The notes below the pieces were generated by a model, which ran no database searches, was not told the origin of the DNA, and saw only the letters and a program-made list of their open reading frames with translations. Both the position numbers and the translations under genes were made by a program. Below, in pieces: positions 7,145 through 16,007 of a stretch of 64,000 nt of DNA (positions within the stretch are counted from its first letter, which is position 1; every line of letters begins with the position of its first letter). Source of the DNA: Corynebacterium timonense (lineage in GTDB: Bacteria; Actinomycetota; Actinomycetes; Mycobacteriales; Mycobacteriaceae); contig NZ_LT629765.1 of assembly GCF_900105305.1 (NCBI RefSeq), forward strand, positions 1,116,001 through 1,180,000, read 5' to 3'.

Positions 7145-8566
7145 GTGGTGTATCTGCCTTCCGATATGAACAAGCAGGATGACGGTGTCAGGGGCCGTCA
7201 CGAGCTCGGTGCTGGCGTGGGCTCATGCAACCTCCTGAGTGGATTCGCCGGCATCAATGACGGTGGCTGTCATCATCGTCTTGGTCTGTTCCAGGCTGGT
7301 TAGCGACATGTAGCGTTTCTGCTGGATCCAATCATCGTGTTGCTCGGCGAGTACCGCCCCGACCAGACGCACGACGGCGTCGCGGTTGGGGAAGATCCCC
7401 ACGACGTCGGTGCGACGTCTGATCTCCCGGTTGAGCCTTTCAGTGGGGTTGTTTGACCACACCTTCGTCCACACCGCTTTCGGCGCGTTCGTAAACGCCA
7501 GCAGGTCGTCCAAGGATTCCTCCAGGTAATCCGCCACATGGGGGAACTTCTGCTGGCAAAACTCAATGACGTCTCGGGCCTGGTCCCACACGGCCTGGGC
7601 GTCGGGTTGTTGGAAGATCGTGTGAAACATCGCCGACAATGTCGGCCACTGGGTTTTCGGCACCATCGATGACAGATTCTTCGCGAAATGGGTGCGGCAC
7701 CGCTGCCAGGATGCGTTGGGTAGGCAGTCACCCACAGCGGCTTGGATGCCTAGGTGGGCGTCGCTGGTGACCAGGTACACCTGATCCAGGCCCCGGGCTT
7801 TCAGGTCGCGGAAGAACCCGGTCCACGACGCGGCCGATTCGGCGGTGGCGACCTGCATACCAAGCAACTCCCGGTACCCGTCGGCGTTAACCCCGGTGGC
7901 CAGCAGCACGCTGGTTTTGACGACGCGCCCGCCTTCACGCACCTTCATCGTCAGCGCGTCGCAGGAAACATAGAGGTAGGGGCCGGTGTCCAACGGGCGG
8001 GTGCGGAAGTCTTCGACCATCACGTCGAGTTCTTTGGCCATGGTAGACACCTGTGACTTCGACAGGTTGGTGATCCCGAGGGTGGCGACAAGGTCGTTCA
8101 TGCGGCGGGTGGAGACCCCCTTGAGGTAGCAGGTGGCTACGACGGTGGCCAGGGCGCGTTCTGCTCGTGAGCGGCGCTCCAACAACCAGTCGGGGAAGAA
8201 TGATCCGTGGCGAAGTTTCGGGATTCTCACGTCGATGGTGCCCACGCGTGTGTCCAGGTCGCGGTGGCGGTAGCCGTTTCGGTGGTTGGTGCGGGTGTCG
8301 CTGACTGTGGCGTAGTCGGCCCCGCAGATGCTGTCTGCTTGGGTGGAGAGGATCTGGTTGATGAAGTCCTGCAGCATCTGACGCATCAGATCCGGGGATG
8401 CTTGGGCGAGCAGCTCATCAAGGTAGGCGGTCGGGTCGATATGATTGGGTCCAGCGGTCATCGCGTTGGTTCCTTTCGAGGAGATGTTGGAATTGATTCG
8501 AAAGGTACTGCGGTGGCCGCCTCACACGTTCATGAGGTCCCTCACCGACAGTCACAGGTACACCAC
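7145..8566. mobile_element. IS256-family insertion sequence
   Basis: The element is about 1.42 kb and contains one intact transposase gene on the minus strand. Proposed ends: GTGGTGTATCTG at 7145-7156 and its near inverted copy CAGGTACACCAC at 8555-8566 (11 of 12), with weaker similarity continuing inward. Both ends lie 80-105 bp outside the coding region, as usual for the family. I found no convincing 8-9 bp target duplication, so the exact borders are tentative, or the flanks have rearranged since insertion. Confidence 0.7.
7223..8461 (-). CDS. IS256 family transposase
   Basis: This 412-residue Mutator/IS256-type DDE transposase looks full length. The catalytic acids lie in YVSCDALTMKV, VTSDAHLGIQ and NPTERLNREIRRRTDVVGIFPN, the last being the family hallmark around the catalytic Glu. 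C and H residues typical of the insertion domain are present (WQRCRTHFAKNL). An AAAGGA site 8 nt before the ATG at 8461 supports the start. Its good preservation suggests a recent insertion, in contrast to the decayed transposase pieces on both sides. Confidence 0.95.
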   Translation of the reverse strand: MTAGPNHIDPTAYLDELLAQASPDLMRQMLQDFINQILSTQADSICGADYATVSDTRTNHRNGYRHRDLDTRVGTIDVRIPKLRHGSFFPDWLLERRSRAERALATVVATCYLKGVSTRRMNDLVATLGITNLSKSQVSTMAKELDVMVEDFRTRPLDTGPYLYVSCDALTMKVREGGRVVKTSVLLATGVNADGYRELLGMQVATAESAASWTGFFRDLKARGLDQVYLVTSDAHLGIQAAVGDCLPNASWQRCRTHFAKNLSSMVPKTQWPTLSAMFHTIFQQPDAQAVWDQARDVIEFCQQKFPHVADYLEESLDDLLAFTNAPKAVWTKVWSNNPTERLNREIRRRTDVVGIFPNRDAVVRLVGAVLAEQHDDWIQQKRYMSLTSLEQTKTMMTATVIDAGESTQEVA

Positions 8567-8652
8567 GCTAGCGGACGCAACCCAAAAACTCACCGACGCA
8601 CGACCCGCCTGGGCGTGATCGCGCCCCATTGGCCTAGGAAGCGGAAGTTATC

Positions 8653-9801
8653 TCAACCTGTTACGCGATAGATAGAAACGGGAATGACGTAGGGTGCTCC
8701 TATCCCGGATTCGCCAGCTAGCTCGCTTATTCCATCGAGTGCAAAACCACCGCCGCTCGCTGTGGGTCTTTCTAACGAAAAAGAATGAACGGTGAACTGA
8801 GGAGAGCCATCGATCGGTTGAGTGGCTACATTAATGGAATCTCCCTCAATGGTTGCAGATACTGGTCGTTGTCCTTCTGGCAGTAGCGGACCAGACTCAA
8901 CTATGGATTGTTGGGAAAGATCGACTGTTGATATCGTGCCCTGCTGAGAGAACTGGCGAACTTTCCCTTCCGTCACTTGCGTAGAGCGATTGATCCCAGG
9001 GGAAGGTAAACCACTCATAGAGCCCACGTAGTCAAGGGAACGAGGGGGTTCTTCGTTCCCGAGCCTAAAGATATCAATCCCTTCTTGCTCATTCGCGACC
9101 GCTATATAGGATTTCTCATCACCGCATCCGAGAGCGGTAAATGGCTCAGAAACTACACCTTTCTGAAGTAAAGGCACTGCATTTTCAACGACTTCACCCT
9201 CGGCGCCCATTCGGGCAACCGTTAGTGTCCTGCCGACACTATCATTTTGCTCAAACCAGACGACGGATCCGTCGTCACAGGATCGCACTGAAGATGGGAC
9301 GTTGTCCCTCACACTTGTGTTAATGCTTTCTCCGACAATTGACACGATCAACCGTCTATACGGTTGGCTCTCGTTACCAACATTGAAAGTCCATGCAGCC
9401 GCTTCTCCATTGGAGGCCCCAGTTGCCGTAGCCATCGTAGGAAAACCCAATCCTGGAATTCTTTGGCTCGTTTTTTCTTGGAGACTGCCGTCTAGAAATA
9501 CGATCCGATCGCGGTCGGGGACAATATACCCGTCTTGAAGCCTCTGCAAGGAGGGGTAGTAGACGGGTGCAGTTTTGAAAACCGGCTTCACGCTTTCGTC
9601 ACTGGCCGCAAAAACAACGTTGCGATTGGTCGACACAAGTGAACCAGATACGGGGGTTGAGAGTCCTACCCATTGCCATGTGGGCGCATCCTCCGCAATT
9701 TCAGCAATGGGGGGCGGTTCTGTTGCGGTGCAGGAAGAGAGAAATAGACAGCATCCGCATAGCGCGAGCCAGGAAAAATTCAATTTAAGGGATCCCTTCA
9801 T
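8653..9801 (-). CDS. Orphan lipoprotein of unknown function
   Basis: This is a 382-residue secreted lipoprotein: a charged start (MKGSLKLNFS), a hydrophobic stretch and the lipobox LSSC around residue 24. The mature part has repeated short beta-like segments (for example VVFAASDES, IVFLDGSL, SYIAVANEQEGIDIF), suggesting a beta-propeller, but I recognise no family. The start at 9801 is supported by AGGAG 9 nt upstream; the frame stays open further upstream only by chance. Base composition is near 50 percent GC by eye, well below the neighbours, with A/T-ending codons. With insertion sequences on both sides this points to horizontal acquisition. Confidence 0.8.
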   Translation of the reverse strand: MKGSLKLNFSWLALCGCCLFLSSCTATEPPPIAEIAEDAPTWQWVGLSTPVSGSLVSTNRNVVFAASDESVKPVFKTAPVYYPSLQRLQDGYIVPDRDRIVFLDGSLQEKTSQRIPGLGFPTMATATGASNGEAAAWTFNVGNESQPYRRLIVSIVGESINTSVRDNVPSSVRSCDDGSVVWFEQNDSVGRTLTVARMGAEGEVVENAVPLLQKGVVSEPFTALGCGDEKSYIAVANEQEGIDIFRLGNEEPPRSLDYVGSMSGLPSPGINRSTQVTEGKVRQFSQQGTISTVDLSQQSIVESGPLLPEGQRPVSATIEGDSINVATQPIDGSPQFTVHSFSLERPTASGGGFALDGISELAGESGIGAPYVIPVSIYRVTG

Positions 9802-9812
9802 CAACACCACTC

Positions 9813-10076
9813 CTAATAATACTTGGTTTGCCCCGGGTTTAGTGGAGGGTAGGAATGTGGAAAAAGGAACTCTACACATGCGATCTGCCTCAGGGCGGTG
9901 GTCGATGTGCAGTGCTCGATGAATTGTCGAAACACCGCTTGGCTGGTGATATCGCTGCGGGTTTTGGTGGTCGATGCACCGCAGATTTTGCAGCGCCACC
10001 GAGCGGTGCCGTTGGATGTGGTTCCGTTGCGTTTCATTTCCCCACCGCAGTGGCAGCGTGGTCGGTTCTTCGGCAT
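9813..10076 (-). pseudogene. IS1249-like transposase, N-terminal fragment
   Basis: The 87-residue reading starts MPKNRPRCHCGGEMKRNG and continues WRCKICGASTTKTRSDIT, a zinc-ribbon N-terminus (Cys at 8, 10, 29 and 32) typical of IS1249-like transposases. Similarity stops after TALRQIA, near 9890, where the sequence becomes the region in front of the lipoprotein gene. The rest of the transposase is missing, and the separate remnant at 6640-7080 lies on the other strand, so it is not simply the other half. From 10077 to the tRNA terminator at 10283 I see no gene; this 206-bp stretch is AT-richer and may hold the element end. Confidence 0.7.
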
Positions 10077-10282
10077 TGAGCCACCACACCACCTGCTCCT
10101 ACCACATCAACCACGCCACACCGGGGATATACGACCACAACAGCGGATATACGCCCTTGGGGCATATACTTTCGGAAACCACAAAGGTCAGACACCGGAA
10201 ATCACCGATTCCAGACACACTTTTTGACCCTTAACCCTTTGTCGTTTAACCCTCGTTTAACCCCACAACAAAAAGACATAAA

Positions 10283-10322
10283 GGAGCGGGGCAGCCCGGT
10301 TCATCACCGGCTGCCCCGCTCC
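10283..10322 (-). terminator. Terminator of the tRNA-Gln/tRNA-Glu transcript
   Basis: A perfect 14-bp stem (10283-10296 with 10309-10322, arm GGAGCGGGGCAGCC) lies 7 bp past the 3' end of tRNA-Glu. Read on the minus strand it is followed by a T-rich tail (10282 downward). Confidence 0.85.
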
Positions 10323-10329
10323 TACTTTG

Positions 10330-10402
10330 TACCCCGTACGGGATTTGAACCCGTGTTACCGCCGTGAGAGGGCGACGTCCTAGGCCGCTAGACGAACGGG
10401 GC
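10330..10402 (-). tRNA. tRNA-Glu (anticodon CTC)
   Basis: This 73-nt tRNA begins GCCCCGTTCGTCTAG and has the T-arm GGGTTCAAATCCC. The acceptor stem is 7 bp with a G-U closing pair and A as discriminator. The anticodon loop CTCTCAC gives CTC. It lies 24 bp after tRNA-Gln and downstream of gltX, whose product charges it. CCA is not encoded. Confidence 0.95.
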
Positions 10403-10426
10403 AAGGACTAGCAGATGGCTCTGCAG

Positions 10427-10498
10427 CTGGCCTACCTGGACTCGAACCAAGAATGACGGTACCAGAAACCGTTGTGTTGCCAATTACACCATAGGCCA
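10427..10498 (-). tRNA. tRNA-Gln (anticodon CTG)
   Basis: This 72-nt tRNA starts TGGCCTATGGTGTAATTGG and has a 7-bp acceptor with the U1-A72 pair typical of tRNA-Gln. The anticodon loop TTCTGGT gives CTG, and the T-arm has GGTTCGAGTCC. In organisms with GatCAB, this tRNA is charged with Glu by GltX and amidated; gltX, gatC, gatA and gatB are all in this window. Confidence 0.95.
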
Positions 10499-10633
10499 TC
10501 GTTTTTCAGATCCTGCCACTCTTTCGAGCTGCTCTCTCTGAACAACGTGAATTACTATAACCATCACGCTGGCGACGAAACAAATCGCCAGCTCAACGGC
10601 ATTAAAAGCCGCACCGTAATGACACCCGCGTAA

Positions 10634-12139
10634 CTAGCCAGCAGCCACGTACGGGGTCACCGCGCGGGCGGCCCGCAAGCGCGCCAGGGTCGATTTCTTG
10701 CCCAACAGCTCCATCGACTCGAACAGCGGCGGCGAGACCGCCTCGCCCGAGATGCCAACGCGCAGGGCACCGAACGCGGTACGCGGCTTGAGCTCGAGGT
10801 CGTGAATGAGGGCCTTGTTCAGGGCGTCCTCAATGTACGCGGTGCTCCACTCCCCTTCATCGATGGCCTCCAGGGCGGCAATGCCGGCGTCGAGAGGCTC
10901 TTCGGCGGCCTGCTTGAGGTTCTTGCGCGCGGCCTTCTCGTTGAGTTCGAGGTCCTCGTCGGCGGTGACGAGGAACTTGAGCAGCCCGTAGGCGTCGGAC
11001 AGTACCTTGATGCGCGTCTGCACAAGCTCCGCCGCGACGGCGAACTTTTCGGCCGGGTAATCAGCCGGGAAGTCGGTGAACTCGGTGAGGTAGTTGCGCA
11101 GGCGCTGCTCGAAATCCGCAGGATCGAGCAAGCGAATGTGGTCGGCGTTGATCGCTTCGAGCTTCTTTTGGTCGAAGCGGGCGGGGTTGCCGAGGACGTC
11201 GGAGACGTCGAAGGCCGCGACAAGCTCATCAACGGTGAAGATGTCCTTGTCCGCGGACAGCGACCAGCCCAAAAGCGCGAGGTAGTTAATCATTCCCTCG
11301 GGGATGATGCCGTTGTCCCGGTGGTTGAACAGGTTGGACTCGGGGTCGCGCTTGGACAGCTTCTTGTTGCCCTGACCCATCACGAAAGGAAGATGCGCGA
11401 ACTTCGGGGTGAAGTCGGTGACGCCGATGCGCTGCAGTGCGGCGTACATCGCCAGCTGGCGCGGGGTCGACGACAGCAGGTCCTCGCCGCGCAGCACGTG
11501 GGTGATCTGCATGAGCGCGTCGTCGACCGGGTTGACCAGGGTGTACAGGGGCGCGCCGTTAGAGCGGGCGACCACATAGTCGGGCTGGGTCTCAGACCTG
11601 AAGGTCACCTCGCCGCGCACCAGGTCGGTCCAGGTCCAGTCCTGGTCCGGCATGCGCAGGCGCCAGACGGGCTTGCGGCCCTCGGCCTCGTAGGCTGCGA
11701 TTTGGGCGTCGGAAAGCTCGCGGTCAAAGTTGTCGTAGCCGAGCTGCGGGTCGCGGCCGGCGGCTTTGTGGCGCTCCTGCACCTCCTCGTTGGTGGAGTA
11801 GGACGGGTAGACCTCGCCGGCTTCGATGAGCTTATCTAGGACGTCCTTGTAGATGCCCATGCGCTGCGACTGGCGGTAGGGCTCGTGCGGGCCACCCTTG
11901 ACCACGCCCTCATCCCAGTCCAGGCCGAGCCAGGTCAACGAGTCGATGATCGCCTGGTAGGACTCCTCGGAGTCGCGGGCGGCGTCGGTGTCTTCGATGC
12001 GGAAGACGAGGGTGCCGCCGGAGTGGCGGGCCTGCGCCCAGTTGAACAGGGCTGTGCGCACCAGACCCACGTGCGGGGTTCCGGTCGGCGACGGGCAGAA
12101 ACGGACGCGCATCGGCGCGCGAGCAGGGGAATCAGTCAT
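10634..12139 (-). CDS. gltX: Glutamyl-tRNA synthetase
   Basis: GltX is a class I aminoacyl-tRNA synthetase of 501 residues in the cytoplasm. The HIGH-like motif lies in [20 protein letters not shown] and the KMSKS-like motif in [11 protein letters not shown]. The anticodon-binding C-terminal half is complete. The start at 12139 ([14 protein letters not shown]) is preferred; upstream ATGs at 12148 and 12229 would add residues unlike the family. As non-discriminating GltX it probably also makes Glu-tRNA-Gln, repaired by GatCAB encoded further along. tRNA-Gln and tRNA-Glu follow on the same strand and may share its transcript. Confidence 0.95.
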   Translation of the reverse strand: MTDSPARAPMRVRFCPSPTGTPHVGLVRTALFNWAQARHSGGTLVFRIEDTDAARDSEESYQAIIDSLTWLGLDWDEGVVKGGPHEPYRQSQRMGIYKDVLDKLIEAGEVYPSYSTNEEVQERHKAAGRDPQLGYDNFDRELSDAQIAAYEAEGRKPVWRLRMPDQDWTWTDLVRGEVTFRSETQPDYVVARSNGAPLYTLVNPVDDALMQITHVLRGEDLLSSTPRQLAMYAALQRIGVTDFTPKFAHLPFVMGQGNKKLSKRDPESNLFNHRDNGIIPEGMINYLALLGWSLSADKDIFTVDELVAAFDVSDVLGNPARFDQKKLEAINADHIRLLDPADFEQRLRNYLTEFTDFPADYPAEKFAVAAELVQTRIKVLSDAYGLLKFLVTADEDLELNEKAARKNLKQAAEEPLDAGIAALEAIDEGEWSTAYIEDALNKALIHDLELKPRTAFGALRVGISGEAVSPPLFESMELLGKKSTLARLRAARAVTPYVAAG

Positions 12140-12285
12140 GCCCGCCATGGTACTGACCCAAGCGGATTCCCCTGGGGGCAGGTCCGCCACCCGACGGGGG
12201 TAATGAAAATCTTTTTCACGAGGCGCCACAACGGCCTACAAGCTGGCCGAACGAGGCTACAGCGGGGGTAGGTCCGCCGCCTGGA

Positions 12286-12308
12286 CTATTGCAAACCGTT
12301 TCCAGTAG
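12286..12308. promoter_or_regulatory. 23-bp palindrome before the surface-protein island, Zur-like
   Basis: The arms CTATTGCAAAC (12286-12296) and GTTTCCAGTAG (12298-12308) flank a single C; 9 of 11 positions pair. It lies about 50 bp before the first anchored protein gene and just upstream of a TATAAA (12315-12320) that could be its -10 box, so binding would block the promoter. Its form (TTG-x-AAAC / GTTT-x-CA) resembles actinobacterial Fur-family sites such as Zur boxes. The identity of the regulator is inferred. Confidence 0.55.
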
Positions 12309-12355
12309 TTACTTTTATAAAGAATCCCAGTCGCCTCATAGGAAGGGTTCTAGAT

Positions 12356-13312
12356 ATGCACAGCTCAGCATGGGGCCGCTCTGCCATCGCGGCGATCGCA
12401 GCGGCCAGCCTCCTTGCCCCGGCTACGGCAACTGCCGAACCGACTACGTTTGTCACGGCACAGCCCGCGAAAACGGGCACCTGCGCGAACAGACCAATCA
12501 TCGAACGCGGCCACGTGGACATCGCGGCCACCGGCGGAAAAACCGACCTCGGCATCGTCCTCAAAGACGACACCAACACCACCCCCGGCGTCAAAGAACG
12601 CCGCCTCGACAGCGTCATCCTCGGTGTCAGCGACACGGCCAAAAAGACCCGCAAAGACGTGTTTACCAACCCGTTCTTTAACTTCGTCGGCCTCGCCGGA
12701 GCTCCGTTCTATTTCCTCCCTAAGGTCGAGGACAAGGCACTCCTCTGGCCCGGCTACAACACCGAAAAGGTCGACTTCGCCGACATCGATGGCCCTGTCA
12801 CCCTTCACATCGACATCGCAGGCGGACCCAAAAACGGCCACGTTGCTATGTTCCACGACGAGTTCGGCAAGTTCACCCCCCTACTCAACACCGCAACCCG
12901 CGACACCACCATCGACATCGACGACCCCACCCACGTCCACACCAACTGGATCTTCACCCAACCCGGCACCTACGCCCTCAACGTCTGGTACACCGCCCGC
13001 ACAAAAACCGGCAAAGACCTCACGTCCGAAGTACAAAAGGCAACCTTCGCCATCGGCAACGACGCCGTCGCCACCGCAAAAGACACCAGCAACTGCACCA
13101 CCCCCACGCCACAGCCCAACCCCGGCGACGACCACGGGACCGGCCCAAGCACCCCAGGGCAATCCGGCGACCAGTCCAGCGGCTCCTCGCTCGGCGCTGG
13201 TGCGACCGCCGGAATCGCGGCGGCGGCCGTCATTGGCGCCGGCCTGCTGGCTCTTCTCGCCGCCAACATCCCGGCCATCACCGGCTGGCTGAGCAACCTG
13301 ACCGGGCGTTAA
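12356..13312 (+). CDS. Surface protein with one anchored-repeat domain (choice-of-anchor M type)
   Basis: This 318-residue exported protein has a signal peptide (MHSSAWGRSAIAAIAAASLL ... TATAEP). One actinobacterial anchored-repeat domain (TIGR03769-like) spans about residues 48-243. Its hallmarks are ERGHVDIAATGGKTDLG, LLWPGYNTE, NGHVAMFHDEFG and THVHTNWIFTQPGTYAL. A Pro/Gly/Ser spacer (about 250-275) leads to a C-terminal membrane segment (AGIAAAAVIGAGLLALLAA) and a short basic end (NLTGR). It is the first and smallest of three tandem relatives; its last 60 codons are almost identical in DNA to those of the next gene. GGAAGGG before the ATG supports the start. It is probably a cell-surface partner of the ABC transporter downstream; the ligand is unknown. 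Confidence 0.85.
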   Translation: MHSSAWGRSAIAAIAAASLLAPATATAEPTTFVTAQPAKTGTCANRPIIERGHVDIAATGGKTDLGIVLKDDTNTTPGVKERRLDSVILGVSDTAKKTRKDVFTNPFFNFVGLAGAPFYFLPKVEDKALLWPGYNTEKVDFADIDGPVTLHIDIAGGPKNGHVAMFHDEFGKFTPLLNTATRDTTIDIDDPTHVHTNWIFTQPGTYALNVWYTARTKTGKDLTSEVQKATFAIGNDAVATAKDTSNCTTPTPQPNPGDDHGTGPSTPGQSGDQSSGSSLGAGATAGIAAAAVIGAGLLALLAANIPAITGWLSNLTGR

Positions 13313-13475
13313 GCAGAATTAGCCGTCGCCGCCAATACGCCTGACACCGGGGGTGGGGCCAACAGAGCGTCGAAAAGCTCTTGAGGGCCATGTCGCCTCC
13401 GACCGAGCCTCACCCCACCTTTGACCTAGCCGCTTTCCCGAACTCGTTTTCACTTTGATCCGAAAGGACGCTATC

Positions 13476-15845
13476 GTGGGCACTTCCCGCACCGCGCGCC
13501 GCGCCACCGCCGTCGTAACCGCGCTATTCCTCCTCTCCCCCGTCACCGCCGTCGCCGGGCCCGACGACGGTAAAGCCATCGCGACCAAGAAACACATAGA
13601 TGCTCCCAAAACCTTCTGGGAAGGCGACTCCTTTTCCTTAAAAACAAACCTTGGACATGGCAACAACGTTCCCCTCGAGGACACCGTCGTATGGGTCGGC
13701 AAAGGCTGGGGACGCGGCGCAAGCACGTACCAGTTTACGGTTCCAGACGATCCCGCCATGGCATTCCTTGGAGAAGAAGGCACGGTAGTCTACGCAGCAC
13801 CGCAGAATCCGTATGGCACACGTGATCCCGTGTGGCTCGGCTATGGTGCCGACTCCGAGTTGCCCATCGACTCGTTCCTCGACAGCAAAGCTTCCCTCGA
13901 CCTCATCTCCGTAAACGGGCCAGGTCGAGTGGACAAGTTTGTCTGGCACGAGGGACCATATGGTTTCCGGCACTTGCTTAGCTCCGCGAACGGCCCACGT
14001 TCGGTGTATCTCACCCGGGGAACCCACACGCACAACTACACCACATTCACGCGCCCAGGACGCTACGAGCTGACCTACCGCACCGTTGCCCGCGACCACA
14101 ACGGCACCATCATCAGCTCTGAACTGACCACCCTGCCCATCCAAGTCGGCGGCAAACAACCCCACGACACCCCGACCCCCTCCACAATGGAGCGCTACAA
14201 CAACGCCCCCGAAGGCAACCTCGCCGACGCAGGCTACACACTCTCCGTCGCCCCCAACGAAACCCATGAGAAAGACGGCGACGAACACCTGTCTACCCTG
14301 ACCTTCACCGCCAAAGACACCTCCCTCGAAGGCACCCTCACCCTCTTCATCAACGGCTACTTCCTCACCGACCTCGACGTCACCAAAGGCACCGCCAGCT
14401 GGAACGAACACCTCGGCCCCCTCGACTCCACCCTGCAAGCCGTCTTCACCCCCAAGGGCACCACCGGCGCACGCTGGATCTCCCCCACACTCGCCTACAC
14501 CAAAGGCAGCACCAATACGGTCACCTCTGACCACGGCAACGCCAAACTTGCCGAACCAACCAACGACCCCGCCAACACGGTCTTGCCCACCGAGGACTAC
14601 ACACCCACCACCCTCAACTACATTGCAACAATTGACCCGCTCGGGGAGAAACGTTACAAAGTCGCAGTTGAGTTCGAGGACACGAAGATTGATGGGTTCC
14701 TTCGGGGTGGGCTTTATAGCAGCCCAGCCGACACATTTGTGACGCACGAGTTCGAAACATTCATCAAGAATGGCCGTGCTGAGCTTACGTTCGAAGATTT
14801 CGGGTATTCGGACTACGAGATCCGACTCGAGCTCCTGCCTCACCCGCTGATCAACGCAGGTGGAGTGACGGCAGTCATGCCGGAGCGCCATTCAGATGGT
14901 AAGTCGCAACGCACACAAGGTGCCCTACTACCGGCGCTCACCACGTCTCCTCCCCCGACGACTAGTCCACTCCCCAGGCCGACGCCGGAACCGGCGCCCG
15001 GCGATGATCCTGAGGTGTGCACCCCGCGGCCCGTTATCGAACGCGGCCACGTGGACATCGCAGCCACCGGCGGAAAAACCGACCTCGGCATCGTCCTCAA
15101 AGACGACACCAACACCACCCCCGGCGTCAAAGAACGCCGCCTCGACAGCGTCGTCCTCGGCGTCCACAACAACGCCCGCAAAGAACGCACGGACGCATTC
15201 AAGGACCCATTCTTCGATATCGTCGACCCCAAAGGCCCCTTCTACCTCCTGCCCGCAACACAAAACCCCGACATCATCTGGCCCGGCTACAACACCCAAA
15301 GCATCGACTACACAGGCATCGACGGCACCGTCGACCTCCACATCAACATCGCAGACGGACCCAAAAACGGCCACGTCGCCATGTTCCACGACGAGCTCGG
15401 CTCATTCACCCCCGTACTCAACACCGCAACCGACGACACCACCATCAACATCACCTACGCCACCCACGTCCACACCAACTGGATATTCACCCAACCCGGC
15501 ACCTACACCCTCAACATCTGGTACACCGCCCGCACAAAAACCGGCAAAGACCTCACGTCCGAAGTACAACAAGCAACCTTCGCCATCGGCAACGACGCCG
15601 TCGCCACCGCAAAAGACCCCCGCAACTGCACCACCCCCACACCACCGCCCAACCCCGGCGACGACCACGGGACCGGCCCAAGCACCCCAGGACAATCCGG
15701 CGACCAATCCAGCGGCTCCTCGCTCGGCGCTGGTGCGACCGCCGGAATCGCGGCGGCGGCCGTCATTGGCGCCGGCCTGCTGGCTCTTCTCGCCGCCAAC
15801 ATCCCGGCCATCACCGGCTGGCTGAGCAACCTGACCGGGCGTTAA
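13476..15845 (+). CDS. Large surface protein with two anchored-repeat domains
   Basis: This 789-residue exported protein has an N-terminal signal peptide (GTSRTARRATAVVTALFLL), then a first repeat domain (about 30-235, ending THTHNYTTFTRPGRYEL). A middle region (about 245-510) probably holds two beta-sandwich modules. A Pro-rich linker is followed by a second repeat domain (about 525-720, THVHTNWIFTQPGTYTL), a spacer and a C-terminal membrane anchor identical to that of the 12356 gene. The start is taken at GTG 13476, 8 nt after AAAGGA; a TTG at 13455 is an unlikely alternative. CGTTTTCA at 13445-13452 resembles the half-site seen at other metal-responsive promoters here. I infer a role in metal or ligand capture at the surface. 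Confidence 0.85.
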   Translation: MGTSRTARRATAVVTALFLLSPVTAVAGPDDGKAIATKKHIDAPKTFWEGDSFSLKTNLGHGNNVPLEDTVVWVGKGWGRGASTYQFTVPDDPAMAFLGEEGTVVYAAPQNPYGTRDPVWLGYGADSELPIDSFLDSKASLDLISVNGPGRVDKFVWHEGPYGFRHLLSSANGPRSVYLTRGTHTHNYTTFTRPGRYELTYRTVARDHNGTIISSELTTLPIQVGGKQPHDTPTPSTMERYNNAPEGNLADAGYTLSVAPNETHEKDGDEHLSTLTFTAKDTSLEGTLTLFINGYFLTDLDVTKGTASWNEHLGPLDSTLQAVFTPKGTTGARWISPTLAYTKGSTNTVTSDHGNAKLAEPTNDPANTVLPTEDYTPTTLNYIATIDPLGEKRYKVAVEFEDTKIDGFLRGGLYSSPADTFVTHEFETFIKNGRAELTFEDFGYSDYEIRLELLPHPLINAGGVTAVMPERHSDGKSQRTQGALLPALTTSPPPTTSPLPRPTPEPAPGDDPEVCTPRPVIERGHVDIAATGGKTDLGIVLKDDTNTTPGVKERRLDSVVLGVHNNARKERTDAFKDPFFDIVDPKGPFYLLPATQNPDIIWPGYNTQSIDYTGIDGTVDLHINIADGPKNGHVAMFHDELGSFTPVLNTATDDTTINITYATHVHTNWIFTQPGTYTLNIWYTARTKTGKDLTSEVQQATFAIGNDAVATAKDPRNCTTPTPPPNPGDDHGTGPSTPGQSGDQSSGSSLGAGATAGIAAAAVIGAGLLALLAANIPAITGWLSNLTGR

Positions 15846-15917
15846 GCAGGGGGAGCGCGACCCCGTACCCGTCGACACGCGTGCGCTCACAGCATCGCCG
15901 CACACTGCGCGCCGAAC

Positions 15918-15943
15918 GGGGGTGGTCGCCCCCCCCTCTTTTA
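15918..15943 (+). terminator. Terminator after the second surface protein
   Basis: A short GGGGG / CCCCC stem (15918-15922 with 15929-15936) around TGGTCG is followed by TCTTTTA. It is weak in length but well placed 70 bp after the stop codon, which suggests that the next gene has its own promoter. Confidence 0.5.
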
Positions 15944-15963
15944 TTGAAACTGTTTTGCATTAA
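15943..15963. promoter_or_regulatory. Zur-like half-sites before the third surface protein
   Basis: ATTGAAACTGTTTTGCATTAA resembles, in reverse, the palindrome at 12286 (TTGCAAA and GTTTC-x-A elements), with the halves shifted by one base. It lies 45 bp ahead of the GTG start at 16008. No clear -10 box is visible beside it. Confidence 0.35.
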
Positions 15964-16007
15964 GTAGATTCTAGGGCGTTCCAGCCTTGATCCGAAAGGA
16001 CGCTATC

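Noticed and set aside
7100..8600. Target-site duplication of the IS256 element
   Set aside because: CCCAAAAACT occurs on both sides (near 7120 and 8582) but not adjacent to the proposed ends, so it is not a proper duplication.
12414..13292. Ser/Thr/Pro-rich plus frames overlapping the surface proteins
   Set aside because: They mimic mucin-like proteins, but the other frame carries the conserved repeat domain. They matter only as the frame into which the 16008 gene slips.
13638..14891. Long minus-strand frame of 417 codons in the surface-protein region, and similar minus frames opposite the other two
   Set aside because: These repeat because the plus-strand genes repeat; they have Gly/Val-rich nonsense composition and no start signals.
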